From Aestuariivirga litoralis (GTDB lineage Bacteria; Pseudomonadota; Alphaproteobacteria; Rhizobiales; Aestuariivirgaceae): a stretch of 64,000 nt of DNA. The position numbers and the translations under genes are program-made. The notes under the pieces are model-generated. The model worked only from the letters and a program-made list of their open reading frames with translations. It was not told the DNA's origin and made no database searches. This document shows positions 28,202 through 38,736 of the stretch, piece after piece; the stretch's first letter is position 1, and the number at the start of each line of letters is the position of its first letter. The DNA lies in the NCBI RefSeq assembly GCF_015714715.1, contig NZ_WAHS01000001.1, positions 2,217,659 through 2,281,658 on the forward strand. The letters run 5' to 3'.

Positions 28202-31171
28202 ATGTCAGACGTGGCCACACTTCTCAAGCAGCGCCAAGCCGCCCTTGATCTTACTGCAGGCGGGCCGCCGCAGCGCACGGCCAATAATTTCTTCGGCGTG
28301 GGCCCGATCACTGACGCAGTGCGCGATGAAGCCGAGGGCCGGATGCAGCGCTATGATTTCGAACATTGGCTGGAACAGAATTACCGCAAGCTGGACGACA
28401 AGGGCCGCGACCTGGGGCCATTCACCGTAGCGGAAATGAGCCGTTCGATGCACCGCGGCTATCCGGCGGACAAAGTGATCCTCGACATGATGCGCGAGAT
28501 TCACCGCTATTTCGGCTTCCCCAAGGAAAACCGCATGGCGGTTGGCTTGGGTGGCGGCCATTCAGGCTTCACGGTGTGTGCGCTGCATCTGATTACCGCT
28601 GGCAACGACAAGCAGCAGATTTTCGTCGATACGCCCGCGCCGGAATCTGAAGCCGGCAAGGCCGGCGGTTTTTTCCGCCAAAGCTGGGGCGCACAGGTCA
28701 CTGAGATGATGCGCTATGGCAAGGGCGGCAATGAAGCCCGCCTGCATTTCACCGGCGCTGAAGGCAGCATTCCCAGCGCGGATGAACTGACCAAAATGGG
28801 CATCAAGCTGTTCTTCGGCGTGGGCCACGAGACGACTGGGGCCACTACCTATAATGAGCAGGACATAAAAAACCTGCTGGCATGGCTGGATGCTGATCCG
28901 GCCAACAATCATGCTGTGTTGGATGCCACTTCGCTGCTGGGCTCAATGCCCTGGGGTGCTGATCTGGTCGCGCAGGTGATGCGCAAATGCTGTTTCTTCA
29001 TGCCGTTCCAGAAAGCCATCGGCGGTATTTCGGGTTACTTTGTCACCAGCTTTACGCCGCAGGCTTTGGCACTGATCGAAGCCAACCAGCGGAGCCCCGG
29101 GTTTGCCATTCCGCGCCAGCTGAAACTGGCCGCACCTGTCGATGCGAAGCTGCCGCTGTCCGGCAAGCGTACGGTCGACATTGGACCGTTCTACGATCCT
29201 GCTGCCGACAAGATGATCGGCGGCGTGATCAACACCTATTCGATCTTGGCTTTTGCCGAGACGACCTTTGGCCTGCTGCGCATGGAAAAACGCGTTGGCG
29301 ATGTGGCCAATCTGAACAAACGCTCCATCGCCAATCGTGAGGCGATCAAGGACTGGATCGCCAAGAGCGACGTGCTGGAGCTTGGCGTGACTGATGCCAC
29401 GCGGCGTGGTGCTGCGGTGACCCTTCTGAAGGTGAAGGACAAGGACATCACCGATCCTGCGGTACATGCGCGGATCATCGCCAAATCCAAGGGGCTGCTG
29501 GCCTTTGATGGCATCAACCATGTGGACGGCAGCCATGAAGAGGGCCTCGACGTGGCGCGTTACATCAATGCTTTCCCCGGCACGCCGGGGGATTACCGCG
29601 CCTGGATCGGCGGCATCCGCGATGTGAGCGAAGTGCCGGCTCTGCTGGAAAATGTGCGCTACGCCTATCTGCGCGCCAAGATCGCCGTGCTGGAAGAGGA
29701 ACTGGTGAAAGCCGGGCACAATCTCGGGGCTTCTGCGTCTGCTAGTTCCGAAGCTGTGCGCGTGGATGATCCGAAGCGCGCCTACAAGGTTCTCATCTGT
29801 GATCTGATTGGCCTGAAATTCGACAAACGGGGCAAGCCTGATCCGGCTGATGTGAAGGCCCATGTCGAATCCAAGGGCGGCACTTTCCATTTGGGTGATC
29901 AGGCAGCGCACAGCGCGCTCAAGCCGGGCATTCATTTCTTCTATCTGCCCGATCTTTCGACCGAAGCGGAAATCCTGCCGCTTACTTCCAAGAGCCAGTA
30001 TGACGCGGTGATCGCCGCGGCCACCTTCCTGCCCAAGGACAGCGTGTTCAAGCTGGGTGGCGTGCGCATCGGTGCGGGCACCGGCAATATGGGCTCGGCC
30101 TCATGGGGCGGCGGCAATGGCACGGGTGGCGAAGCGGCCTTGATGAATACGCCCAGCTTCAACAGCCGCGCCACCGCGCAGATGACGATGAAAGCACTGC
30201 TGCATTTCATGCCGGATTTGCCGATGGGTAAGCTGCATGAGATGAGCCTGAAAGGTGAGTTCGACACTGGCAAGCATTTGCGCGACTTCCCCACCGAGAA
30301 ACTGGAAGGCAAGGTGATGGCCGTCATTGGCTATGGCAATATCGGCCGCGAAGTGGCGCATCATGCGCTGGCTTTCGGCATGAAGGTGAAAATCCATGCT
30401 CGCTCCAAGCACAAAGTCTGGATCGAGTCGGAAGGCTTCACCTATGCGCCCACGGTGGAAGATGCCGCAAGTGGCGCTGACGTGATCAGCATTCATACCG
30501 GCCTTGGTCCGAAGAATGCCAATACTGGCCGCTTCGAGAATGAAGGACTTATCAATGGGGCCATTCTTTCGCAGCTCAATGATGGTGCTGTAGTACTGAA
30601 TTACGACCGCGGCGAATGCGTGGATGCTACGGGGCTTGATGCTGCGATGGCCTCCGGCAAAGTGCGCGCCGCTGCCATCGATGCTGATATTTTCAAATCT
30701 GCCGATGGCAAGTTGACCGGGCCGCTGGCACCGTTCCTGCCGCTGGCGGAAAAGTATGGACCGCGCCTGTTGCTTTTGCCACATGCCGCTGCCGATACCG
30801 ATCACGGCTCGCGCGTGGCCGGGGCCAAGCAGGCTGTCGATCAGATTTTCGATGTGATCCAATACCGCAAGGTGGCCAATGTGACGGGCGACCTGCCGGA
30901 GGGCCATCACAGCGCCGGCCCGCAAACCGTGGCGGGTGTGGGTAAGGTGACGAGCGGGGTGTTGTCGGGCGTTGTGGCCGACAAGAGCACGGTGAGCGCC
31001 CTGCGCAAGGAGGCCGAAGCAATGGCAGCTCTATGGGCTGCACTTGATTCCAGCAGCCCCGCGCGTGCGGCAGAGCAGATCAAAAATCATGGTGCCGAGC
31101 TAACAGCCGCGATCAACCGCTATCAGGCGTTGACGCGCAAGCTGGGCCTCTGGGGGCCGTACGAGGGCTAG
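28202..31171 (+). CDS. Fusion of SerC-like aminotransferase and SerA-like dehydrogenase
   Basis: A single 989-residue frame joins two serine-biosynthesis folds. Residues 1 to about 510 resemble the class V phosphoserine aminotransferase (SerC): FGVGPITDAVRDEAEG at the start, Asp at 241 (DATSLLG) and a PLP lysine candidate at 271 (MPFQKAIGG). Residues about 525-910 are a D-2-hydroxyacid dehydrogenase: VIGYGNIGREV (NAD fold, residue 710 on), NYDRGECVD with the catalytic Arg near 803, and LLPHAAAD with the catalytic His near 861. The usual Glu in a DVFxxEP motif is not present; the sequence there is DADIFKSADG. The ATG at 28202 follows GAGGGA. Dual 3-phosphoglycerate oxidation and transamination is plausible but unproven. 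Confidence 0.8.
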   Translation: MSDVATLLKQRQAALDLTAGGPPQRTANNFFGVGPITDAVRDEAEGRMQRYDFEHWLEQNYRKLDDKGRDLGPFTVAEMSRSMHRGYPADKVILDMMREIHRYFGFPKENRMAVGLGGGHSGFTVCALHLITAGNDKQQIFVDTPAPESEAGKAGGFFRQSWGAQVTEMMRYGKGGNEARLHFTGAEGSIPSADELTKMGIKLFFGVGHETTGATTYNEQDIKNLLAWLDADPANNHAVLDATSLLGSMPWGADLVAQVMRKCCFFMPFQKAIGGISGYFVTSFTPQALALIEANQRSPGFAIPRQLKLAAPVDAKLPLSGKRTVDIGPFYDPAADKMIGGVINTYSILAFAETTFGLLRMEKRVGDVANLNKRSIANREAIKDWIAKSDVLELGVTDATRRGAAVTLLKVKDKDITDPAVHARIIAKSKGLLAFDGINHVDGSHEEGLDVARYINAFPGTPGDYRAWIGGIRDVSEVPALLENVRYAYLRAKIAVLEEELVKAGHNLGASASASSEAVRVDDPKRAYKVLICDLIGLKFDKRGKPDPADVKAHVESKGGTFHLGDQAAHSALKPGIHFFYLPDLSTEAEILPLTSKSQYDAVIAAATFLPKDSVFKLGGVRIGAGTGNMGSASWGGGNGTGGEAALMNTPSFNSRATAQMTMKALLHFMPDLPMGKLHEMSLKGEFDTGKHLRDFPTEKLEGKVMAVIGYGNIGREVAHHALAFGMKVKIHARSKHKVWIESEGFTYAPTVEDAASGADVISIHTGLGPKNANTGRFENEGLINGAILSQLNDGAVVLNYDRGECVDATGLDAAMASGKVRAAAIDADIFKSADGKLTGPLAPFLPLAEKYGPRLLLLPHAAADTDHGSRVAGAKQAVDQIFDVIQYRKVANVTGDLPEGHHSAGPQTVAGVGKVTSGVLSGVVADKSTVSALRKEAEAMAALWAALDSSSPARAAEQIKNHGAELTAAINRYQALTRKLGLWGPYEG

Positions 31172-32124
31172 GCGCCGCCGATCAGGATCCCGGTGAGGAA
31201 GACCAGGAAGCCGCCGACTGCAATCTGCAGCGCGGCTTTCAGGAATGGCGTGTCCATATATTTGTAGCGTACCCAGGAAATGGCGGCCAGCTCTACGAGG
31301 ACGACGACCACCGCAAAGACAAAGGCCGTATGGAACTGGGGAATGAGAAACGGCAGCGTGTGACCTAAGCCACCCACCGCAGTCATTACGCCTGAGGCGA
31401 GGCCGCGGATCAATGGATGGCCGCGCCCTGTGAGCTTGCCGTCGTCGGACAAGCCTTCGGCAAGCCCCATGGAAATACCAGCACCCACGGAAGCCGCGAC
31501 ACCGACGAGGAATGTCTGCCAAGTGTTGCCGGTGGCAAAGGCCGCCGCAAAGATTGGTGCGAGCGTTGATACCGAGCCATCCATCAGTCCGATCAAACCA
31601 GGTTGCACCACCTGCAACAGGAACAGTCGCTTGGCGGCTTCGCCTTCATCTTCCTTAGCCTCCGCAGTGAGATGCGTCAGTCCGAGCTTGTCGGCCAGTG
31701 ACTCATGGCCCTTTTCGGCGGCGGCCAGGTCTTCCAGCAAGGCCTTGATGGAGGGGTCGCTGGCCCGCTGTGCAGCCTGGATATAGAAGCGGTAATTCTC
31801 GGCCTCGACCACTTCGGCGCGCTTGCGCATGGACTCGATGCCGAATTTGAGGATTGTATAAACAGGCTTATGGCGCACGAAGCCATGCACATCCGCACGC
31901 CGGATCAGCGGAATGAAATCGCCGAACTTGGCGCGGTAAGCGGCAGTGAGCCTGTCGCGGTGCTCGAATTCTTCCGCCGACATGTCAAAGAAGACCTTGG
32001 CTGACGCGGGATAGGTCTTCATCAATTCATTGCCGAACATCGCGTAGGCGCGCGCATCGTCTTCTTCAGAGGAGATGGCAAGGGCCAGGATTTCAAGCTC
32101 GGTGAGGTCGGAGAAGGATTTCAT
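31168..32124 (-). CDS. mbfA: Membrane-bound ferritin / iron exporter MbfA
   Basis: Erythrin-VIT1 fusion, 318 residues. The N-terminal ferritin-like domain (about residues 1-150) has the carboxylate ligands in SSEEDDARAY, EEFEHRD, VEAENYRFY and AAEKGHE. The C-terminal VIT1/CCC1-like membrane domain starts near residue 165 (QPGLIGLMDGSVSTLAPIF) and has about five helices. In Bradyrhizobium and Agrobacterium MbfA exports iron and protects against iron and peroxide stress under Irr control. A matching iron control element lies only 8 bases upstream of the start. The end overlaps the fusion gene stop, tail to tail. Confidence 0.93.
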   Translation of the reverse strand: MKSFSDLTELEILALAISSEEDDARAYAMFGNELMKTYPASAKVFFDMSAEEFEHRDRLTAAYRAKFGDFIPLIRRADVHGFVRHKPVYTILKFGIESMRKRAEVVEAENYRFYIQAAQRASDPSIKALLEDLAAAEKGHESLADKLGLTHLTAEAKEDEGEAAKRLFLLQVVQPGLIGLMDGSVSTLAPIFAAAFATGNTWQTFLVGVAASVGAGISMGLAEGLSDDGKLTGRGHPLIRGLASGVMTAVGGLGHTLPFLIPQFHTAFVFAVVVVLVELAAISWVRYKYMDTPFLKAALQIAVGGFLVFLTGILIGGA

Positions 32125-32132
32125 GGGAGTTT

Positions 32133-32151
32133 GTTTAGAATAATTCTAAAC
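32133..32151. promoter_or_regulatory. Iron control element (Irr box) upstream of mbfA
   Basis: GTTTAGAATAATTCTAAAC is a perfect palindrome around a central A and fits the Irr-binding ICE motif I remember for Rhizobiales (TTTAGAA...TTCTAAA). It ends 8 bases before the mbfA ATG, so no separate Shine-Dalgarno fits between them; the transcript may be leaderless or start inside the box. Bound Irr would block transcription under low iron. Confidence 0.85.
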
Positions 32152-32160
32152 TAAGGTCTA

Positions 32161-32311
32161 GCCTCTTTCTCCCGCGCGCGAGAGAAGGAAGGGGCCCATC
32201 GCGTCAGCGATGGGAAGGATGAGGGACAGGCGAATGGCACGGTCCCTCACCTTTCCCATCTTCGCTTCGCGAAGATAGGCCCCTGTCCTCTCCTGCAAGC
32301 GGGCGAGGACG
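32161..32311. repeat. Palindromic intergenic repeat (MITE-like) with nested hairpins
   Basis: The gap between mbfA and lepA folds on itself. Large arms GGGAAGGATGAGGGAC (32212-32227) and GTCCCTCACCTTTCCC (32242-32257) match at 14 of 16 positions. Nested perfect hairpins are CCCATCGC/GCGATGGG (32195-32214) and ATCTTCGC/GCGAAGAT (32258-32276). GGGGCC and GGCCCC flank these. It resembles the repeated palindromic intergenic elements of Rhizobiales; no coding potential is seen. Confidence 0.65.
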
Positions 32312-34114
32312 TCAGTTCTCGTCCATCTTCAGCGCAGCAATAAAGGCTTCCTGCGGGATTTCGACTTTGCCGAATTGCCGCATCTTCTTTTTGCCTTCCT
32401 TCTGCTTGTCGAGAAGTTTGCGCTTGCGGCTGATGTCGCCGCCATAGCACTTGGAGGTCACGTCCTTGCGCAGCGCCGAGATGGTTTCGCGCGAGACGAT
32501 CTTGCCACCGATGGCCGCCTGGATCGGAATCTGGAACATCTGGCGCGGGATCAGGTCCTTCAGCTTTTCGCACATGACACGGCCACGCTGTTCGGCGCGG
32601 CTGCGATGCACGATCATCGAGAGTGCATCGACAGGTTCGGCATTCACCAGAATGGAGAGCTTCACCAGATCGGCTTCCTGATAGTCGATCATCTTGTAAT
32701 CGAAGGACGCATAGCCGGAGCTAACCGACTTCAGCCGGTCATAGAAATCGAACACCACTTCGTTGAGCGGCAGATCATAGATCACCATGGCGCGGCTGCC
32801 CGCGTATGTGAGCTGTTTCTGGCGGCCACGGCGGTCTTCGCAGAGCTTGAGCACGGAGCCCAGATATTCATCGGGCACCAGAACCTGCGCTTCGATCCAC
32901 GGCTCTTCCATGTTTTCAATCAGCGTCACATCCGGCATGTCGGCCGGGTTGTGCATCATGATCTGCGTCTTGTCGCGCATGTTGAGCTTGTAGATCACAC
33001 TCGGTGCGGTGGTGATGATCTCAACATTGAATTCGCGTTCAATGCGTTCGCGGATGATTTCGAGATGCAGCAATCCGAGGAAGCCGCAGCGGAAGCCGAA
33101 GCCCAAAGCGGCCGAGGTTTCCATTTCATAGGAGAAGCTGGCATCGTTCAAACGCAGCTTGCCCATCGCACCGCGCAGGTCTTCGAAATCCGCCGCATCA
33201 ACGGGGAAGAAGCCGGCGAAGACCACGCTTTGCGCTTCGCGGAAGCCGGGCAATGCCTCTTCGGTCGGATTGCGTTCTTCAGTGATCGTGTCGCCGACGC
33301 GCGTGTCGGCCACTTCCTTGATCTGGCCGGTGATGAAACCGATTTCGCCGGGGCCGAGGACTTCGACAATTTCTTTCTTCGGGCGCGAGACGCCCACGCG
33401 GTCGAGCACATAGCCGCCGCCAGTGCCCATCATCTTGATCTTCATGCCCTTGCGCAGCTCGCCATCGATGACGCGGGCGAGAACGACGACGCCGAGATAG
33501 GGATCGTACCAGGAATCCACCAGAAGTGCCTTCAGCGGCTTGTTACGATCGCCTTTGGGGGCCGGCAATTTGGTGACGATAGCTTCGAGCACATCGGGTA
33601 TGCCCACGCCGGTTTTGGCGGAAATGGGAATGGCGCCTGATGCGTCGATGCCGATCACGTCTTCAATCTGCTGGCGGATGCGCTCAGGCTCGGCGGCGGG
33701 CAGATCCACCTTGTTCAGCACCGGCACGATTTCGAGATTGTTGTTGATGGCCTGATAGACATTGGCCAGCGTTTGCGCTTCCACGCCCTGGCTTGCGTCA
33801 ACGACGAGCAATGCGCCCTCACAAGCGGCCAATGATCGCGAGACTTCGTAGGCGAAGTCCACATGACCGGGCGTGTCGATCAGGTTCAACACATAGGTGT
33901 TGCCGTCCTTCGCCTTGTAGTCGAGGCGCACGGTATTGGCCTTGATGGTGATGCCGCGCTCACGCTCGATATCCATCGAGTCAAGGATCTGGTCCTGCAT
34001 CTCGCGGTCGGAGACGGCGCCCGTCAGCTGGATCAGCCGGTCGGCCAGCGTGGATTTGCCATGGTCGATATGGGCAATGATGGAGAAATTGCGGATCAGG
34101 GAAATGTCGGTCAT
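32312..34114 (-). CDS. lepA: Elongation factor 4 (LepA) GTPase
   Basis: Ribosome back-translocation GTPase, 600 residues, normal length. G1 [14 protein letters not shown] is near residue 13, the G2 region ITIKANTV, G3 DTPGHVDF and G4 NKVDLP. The LepA-specific C-terminal domain is present through [26 protein letters not shown]. It is followed downstream by the palindromic repeat and mbfA. Confidence 0.98.
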   Translation of the reverse strand: MTDISLIRNFSIIAHIDHGKSTLADRLIQLTGAVSDREMQDQILDSMDIERERGITIKANTVRLDYKAKDGNTYVLNLIDTPGHVDFAYEVSRSLAACEGALLVVDASQGVEAQTLANVYQAINNNLEIVPVLNKVDLPAAEPERIRQQIEDVIGIDASGAIPISAKTGVGIPDVLEAIVTKLPAPKGDRNKPLKALLVDSWYDPYLGVVVLARVIDGELRKGMKIKMMGTGGGYVLDRVGVSRPKKEIVEVLGPGEIGFITGQIKEVADTRVGDTITEERNPTEEALPGFREAQSVVFAGFFPVDAADFEDLRGAMGKLRLNDASFSYEMETSAALGFGFRCGFLGLLHLEIIRERIEREFNVEIITTAPSVIYKLNMRDKTQIMMHNPADMPDVTLIENMEEPWIEAQVLVPDEYLGSVLKLCEDRRGRQKQLTYAGSRAMVIYDLPLNEVVFDFYDRLKSVSSGYASFDYKMIDYQEADLVKLSILVNAEPVDALSMIVHRSRAEQRGRVMCEKLKDLIPRQMFQIPIQAAIGGKIVSRETISALRKDVTSKCYGGDISRKRKLLDKQKEGKKKMRQFGKVEIPQEAFIAALKMDEN

Positions 34115-34161
34115 TTGCGCGGTGTTTGGCAGTGCGGGGGGCGGAGGTCAAGTCGCGGTGT

Positions 34162-34746
34162 TCAACCGGCCAAAGCCCGCGGCGTGGCGTTCCAGAGCGA
34201 GATTACGCGGGTCTCTGGGTGGGACGAATCGTAGCCCAGGATGCTCATCGACGCCGTACCGGCCTTGAAGTGCTGGCCTTCGGTAATCGGCAAGCCGATC
34301 CAGCGCACACTGAGCGAGGGGCTGAAATGGCCGTGGCTGAACAGTGCCACATTGCCATCCAACTGGCTGAGCTTTGTGATCAGCCGGTCGGCACGGGCGG
34401 AGACCTGTTCCGGCGTTTCGCCGCCAGGGCAGCCATCGCGGAAGACATTCCAGCCGGACCGTTCGGTGCGAATGTCCTTGGAAAGCCTGCCCTCGTAATC
34501 GCCATAGTCCCATTCGGCTAATTCGGGCTCGATTTCGGGTTTGAGGCCAACCAGTTCACAGGTGTGCTGCGCGCGCTGGCGTGGGCTGGCGTAGACGTGA
34601 TCAAATTTGATGCCGCTGACCCAGGGAATCAACGCCCGGGCTTCGTCCTCGCCTTGCGCGGTGAGCGGTATATCCGTGCGGCCGGTATGCTTGCCGGACA
34701 GCGACCATTCGGTCTGGCCGTGGCGGAACAGATAGAGGTTGAGCAC
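34162..34746 (-). CDS. Histidine phosphatase family protein (phosphoglycerate mutase-like)
   Basis: A 194-residue branch-1 histidine phosphatase. The phosphohistidine motif LFRHGQTEWS is at residues 6-15, followed by GRTDIPLTAQGEDEA; the second catalytic His is in ALFSHGHF. The GTG start lies 3 bases after the pgi stop, so it is co-transcribed with pgi. A role in sugar-phosphate dephosphorylation is possible; true 2,3-phosphoglycerate mutase activity cannot be assumed. Confidence 0.88.
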   Translation of the reverse strand: MLNLYLFRHGQTEWSLSGKHTGRTDIPLTAQGEDEARALIPWVSGIKFDHVYASPRQRAQHTCELVGLKPEIEPELAEWDYGDYEGRLSKDIRTERSGWNVFRDGCPGGETPEQVSARADRLITKLSQLDGNVALFSHGHFSPSLSVRWIGLPITEGQHFKAGTASMSILGYDSSHPETRVISLWNATPRALAG

Positions 34747-34749
34747 TTC

Positions 34750-36354
34750 TTAGCGCAGGCTCTTCAAATGTTTCAGCAGACCGATGGTGGAGCCATCGAG
34801 GCCCGGCACGTCTTTGCCTTCCACGGCGGGCTGCAGGCCGGTGGCCAGTTCCTTGCCGAGTTCCACGCCCCATTGGTCGAAGGAATTGATGCCCCAGATG
34901 ATGCCCTCCACAAACACGCGGTGTTCATAGAGCGCGATGAGGCGGCCCAAGGTGAAGGGATCGAGCTTCTTGTAAGCGAGCGTGAGCGTGGGGCGGTTGC
35001 CGGTGAACACTCGATGTGGCGCGAGGGCTGCAGCTTCCTTTTTGGATTTGCCGGCGGCGAGGAGTTGGGCTTCTGCTTCCTTCAACGTGCGACCCTTCAT
35101 CAGGGCCTGGCCTTGTGCGAGCACATTGGCGACCAACAGGGTGTGATGCACGGGAATGCCAATTTCATGCGGCTCGGCGGCGATCAGGAATTCCACCGGG
35201 ATCACATCGGTGCCCTGATGCAGCAGCTGGAAGAAGGCATGCTGGCCATTGGTGCCGGGCTCACCCCAGACGACCGGGCCAGACGAAGTTTTCAGCGGCT
35301 TGCCATCCTTGCCCACGCGCTTGCCGTTTGATTCCATATCGAGCTGCTGCAAGTAAGCGGCAAAGCGCGACAAATGCTGATCGTAAGGGATGATGGCGCG
35401 TGAAGTGTGGTTCTGCACATTGCGGTGCCAGACGCCGAGCAGGCCCATGAGCAGCGGCAGGTTCTGTTGCGAGGGTGCTGTCGAGAAATGCAGATCCATC
35501 GCATGGCCGCCGCGCAGGAAATCCATGAAATTGCGCGGGCCAATGGCCATCATCACCGGCAGGCCGATGGCTGACCAGATGGAATAGCGCCCGCCGACCC
35601 AATCCCAGAAACCGAAGGTGCGCTTTTCAGAAATGCCGAAAGCGTTCACTTTATCAAGCGCTGTGGAGACAGCGCAGAAATGATCGCCCACCGCAGCCTC
35701 GCCCAGCTTTTCCACCAGCCAGGCGCGCGCGGTGCGGGCATTGGTCATGGTCTCGATGGTGGTGAAGGTTTTGGATGCAATGATGAACAGCGTGTTCTCA
35801 GCCTTCAGGTCGCGCAGCGTATCGGCGATATGCGCGCCGTCGACATTCGACACATAATGCAGGCGCGGGCCATCGTGATAAGGCGCCAGCGCGAGGGTTG
35901 CCATTGCGGGGCCAAGGTCCGAGCCGCCGATGCCGATATTCACCACATCGGTGATGTTGGATTTTCGCACTTCCTCGGCATAGCGGGCCATGGCTTCCAG
36001 CACGTCATGCACATCGTGCACCACGTTGCGGCCATCGACGAAAACCATTTCGGATTTCGGGCGGCGCAAAGCTGTGTGCAGCACGGCACGGTGCTCAGTG
36101 GTGTTCAGGATATCGCCACGCATCATGTGATCGCGCGCCGCTTCCACCTTGGCCGCCTTGGCCAGCGAGAACAGCAATTGCATGGTCTTGGCCGAGACGC
36201 CGCATTTCGAGTAATCGAGCAGCATGTCATCGGCCTTGGCCGAAAAGGTCTCGAAGCGCTTGGCATCCTTGTCGAACACCTTGCGCATGTCGAGCTTCTG
36301 CGCCTTGTGATGGGCCTTCAGTTTCTTGAGAACTGCCGTTGCTGCTGCGTTCAT
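34750..36354 (-). CDS. pgi: Glucose-6-phosphate isomerase
   Basis: Interconverts fructose-6-phosphate and glucose-6-phosphate, 534 residues. Motifs: [12 protein letters not shown], the signature [15 protein letters not shown], and the catalytic Glu region [18 protein letters not shown]. It links the fructose branch (kinase at 2.9 kb) to the zwf-pgl-edd route. It is separated from pheT by 3 bases on the same strand. Confidence 0.97.
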   Translation of the reverse strand: MNAAATAVLKKLKAHHKAQKLDMRKVFDKDAKRFETFSAKADDMLLDYSKCGVSAKTMQLLFSLAKAAKVEAARDHMMRGDILNTTEHRAVLHTALRRPKSEMVFVDGRNVVHDVHDVLEAMARYAEEVRKSNITDVVNIGIGGSDLGPAMATLALAPYHDGPRLHYVSNVDGAHIADTLRDLKAENTLFIIASKTFTTIETMTNARTARAWLVEKLGEAAVGDHFCAVSTALDKVNAFGISEKRTFGFWDWVGGRYSIWSAIGLPVMMAIGPRNFMDFLRGGHAMDLHFSTAPSQQNLPLLMGLLGVWHRNVQNHTSRAIIPYDQHLSRFAAYLQQLDMESNGKRVGKDGKPLKTSSGPVVWGEPGTNGQHAFFQLLHQGTDVIPVEFLIAAEPHEIGIPVHHTLLVANVLAQGQALMKGRTLKEAEAQLLAAGKSKKEAAALAPHRVFTGNRPTLTLAYKKLDPFTLGRLIALYEHRVFVEGIIWGINSFDQWGVELGKELATGLQPAVEGKDVPGLDGSTIGLLKHLKSLR

Positions 36355-36357
36355 GGC

Positions 36358-38736
36358 CTATCCCCTGAGTGTGGCGCCCACCGCTTTCTGGGCTGTGGCC
36401 ACGATCTTAGCAGAGATGGCGGCGATGTCTTCCTCGGTGAAAGTTTTTTCCTTGGGCTGCAAGGTGACCTCGACCGCGAGGGATTTTTTACCGCCTTCGA
36501 GCTTGTACACGTCAAACACCGCAGCGTCGGTGATCATTACCTTGTCCACGCCCTTGACAGCCTTGATCAGTTCGGCGGCCTGCACCTTGTCTTCTACGAC
36601 GAAAGCGAAATCGCGGCTGACGGGCAATAGGTCAGATATGCTCAAAGCGGCGCGCGAGGCGCCCTTTTGCTTGGAGGCAGGAAGCGCGTTGAGGATCACT
36701 TCAAAGGCCACCAGCGGGCCTTTCACATCCATGGCCTGCAAGACCTTGGGATGAATTTCACCGAAATAAGCCAGCTTGTTCTGCGGGCCCATCTGGATGG
36801 TGCCTGAACGACCAGGATGGAACCAGGCGGGTGCGCCCTGCACAACCTGCAGGGTGGAAGCGGCCAGGCCGCAAGCTTCGATCACCGCCAGCGCATCGGC
36901 CTTGGCATCGAAGGCATCGACGACGCGGGCACCGCCCTGTACGCTGCGCGAGATGGCATCACCCCGGCGAACGCCACCGGCACGCAAGGTTTCATCAGCC
37001 ATCTTGTCGCCGGCATAGGCGTGGCCGACTTCAGCCAATTGCACATCGCCAAAGCCGCGCGCGGCGTTGCGGCCAGCGGCAGCAATGAGGTTGGGCAGCA
37101 GCGAGGGGCGCATATCAGACAGTTCTGACGAGATCGGGTTGGCCAGTTTCAATTCCGGCTTGCCGCCGCCGAACAGCGCAGACTGAGCTTCGGTGAGAAA
37201 AGCCCAAGTGGCGCATTCGTTGAAGCCGCGGGTGGCCAGCATGCGGCGCGAGGCCAGCATACGCTTTTGCAGCGGGTTGAGAATGGGCCGCGCAATGTCA
37301 TGCGGGCGGCTCATCGCGGCGGGCGGCACATTGTCCAGCCCATGGATGCGGCAGACTTCTTCCACCAGATCAGCCTCGCCATGCACATCCGGGCGCCAGC
37401 TTGGCACCTGGGCCACGCCGTCCTGCGACGTGGTGAAGCCGAGATCGCGCAGTATGTGCAGCTGTTCATCCCAGGCGATATCAACACCGCCGAGAGATTT
37501 CACGCGCGACTTGCGGAGGGTGAAGCTGCGCGATGTATCGGGCACTGCGCCCGCGATCACCAGTTCGGAGGCTTTGCCGCCACAGAGTTCGAGGATCATG
37601 CGGGTGGCGATTTCAGCACCCACTTGGGTAAACGCCGGATCAACGCCGCGCTCGAAGCGATAGCGCGCATCCGAGTGGATGCCGAGCTTGCGGCCCGCCG
37701 CAGCGGTGAGGCGCGGATCGAAATAGGCGGCTTCGAGGAACACATTGTTGGTGGTGTCGGAGCAGCCCGACGCTTCGCCACCCATAATGCCGGCAATGCC
37801 TTCGGCATGGGCGTCATCGGCGATCACCGTCATGCTGCTGTTCAGCGTGTAGGTCTTGCCATCAAGCGCCAGAATGGTTTCGCCGTCTTTCGCAAGGCGC
37901 GCGCCGACATTGCCGGTGACTTTATCCGCGTCGAAAACATGCAGCGGGCGGCCATAGGCGAAGGTCATGAAATTGGTGATATCGACCAGCACAGAAATCG
38001 GGCGCAGGCCAATCGCGGTGAGGCGTTGCTGCAGCCATTTCGGCGAAGGGCCGTTCTTCACGCCCTTGAAATAGCGACCAACGAACAGCTTGCAGCTGTT
38101 GCCATCTTCACTCGAGAGCTTCACGCCGATGGGCGACTTGAACGTGCCCTTCACTGGATCGGCCTTGATGGGCTTCAAGGTGCCGAGGCCCTTGGCGGCC
38201 AGATCGCGCGCCAATCCATGCACACCCAAAGCGTCCGGCCGGTTGGCGGTGACCTTGATGTAAATCATCGGATCATCGAGGCCCAAGGCCACGGCGGCAG
38301 GCGTGCCCACCGGCCAGTCGCCCTGCACTTCGATAATGCCGTCATGTTCTTCCGAGAGCTTCAGCTCGCGTTCCGAACACATCATGGCCTGCGATTCCAC
38401 GCCACGAATGGTGGCGGGTGCGAAGACTGTGCCATTCACCGGAATGACCACGCCGGGCTGCGCAATGATCGCTTTCATGCCGGCGCGCGCATTGGGCGCG
38501 CCGCAGACGACCTGCTTGATGCCCTGGTCGGTTTCCACCTTGCAGAGCTTCAGCTTGTCGGCATTCGGATGCTTCTCGGCTTCGAGCACATAGGCAACCT
38601 TGAAGGCGGCCAGTTCCTTGCTCTGGTCTTGGACTTCTTCGACTTCGAGGCCAACACCGATCAGGCCCTCGAGGATTTCATCGAGGGAGGCCTTGGTGTC
38701 GAGATGTTCCTTCAGCCAGGAGAGGGTGAATTTCAT
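36358..38736 (-). CDS. pheT: Phenylalanyl-tRNA synthetase beta subunit
   Basis: The 792-residue beta chain of the alpha2-beta2 synthetase. The N-terminal tRNA-binding fold contains [15 protein letters not shown] near residue 75. The editing B3/B4 domain contains [21 protein letters not shown] and GGEASGCSD. The C-terminal FDX-ACB anticodon domain contains [16 protein letters not shown]. It overlaps pheS by ATGA. Confidence 0.98.
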   Translation of the reverse strand: MKFTLSWLKEHLDTKASLDEILEGLIGVGLEVEEVQDQSKELAAFKVAYVLEAEKHPNADKLKLCKVETDQGIKQVVCGAPNARAGMKAIIAQPGVVIPVNGTVFAPATIRGVESQAMMCSERELKLSEEHDGIIEVQGDWPVGTPAAVALGLDDPMIYIKVTANRPDALGVHGLARDLAAKGLGTLKPIKADPVKGTFKSPIGVKLSSEDGNSCKLFVGRYFKGVKNGPSPKWLQQRLTAIGLRPISVLVDITNFMTFAYGRPLHVFDADKVTGNVGARLAKDGETILALDGKTYTLNSSMTVIADDAHAEGIAGIMGGEASGCSDTTNNVFLEAAYFDPRLTAAAGRKLGIHSDARYRFERGVDPAFTQVGAEIATRMILELCGGKASELVIAGAVPDTSRSFTLRKSRVKSLGGVDIAWDEQLHILRDLGFTTSQDGVAQVPSWRPDVHGEADLVEEVCRIHGLDNVPPAAMSRPHDIARPILNPLQKRMLASRRMLATRGFNECATWAFLTEAQSALFGGGKPELKLANPISSELSDMRPSLLPNLIAAAGRNAARGFGDVQLAEVGHAYAGDKMADETLRAGGVRRGDAISRSVQGGARVVDAFDAKADALAVIEACGLAASTLQVVQGAPAWFHPGRSGTIQMGPQNKLAYFGEIHPKVLQAMDVKGPLVAFEVILNALPASKQKGASRAALSISDLLPVSRDFAFVVEDKVQAAELIKAVKGVDKVMITDAAVFDVYKLEGGKKSLAVEVTLQPKEKTFTEEDIAAISAKIVATAQKAVGATLRG

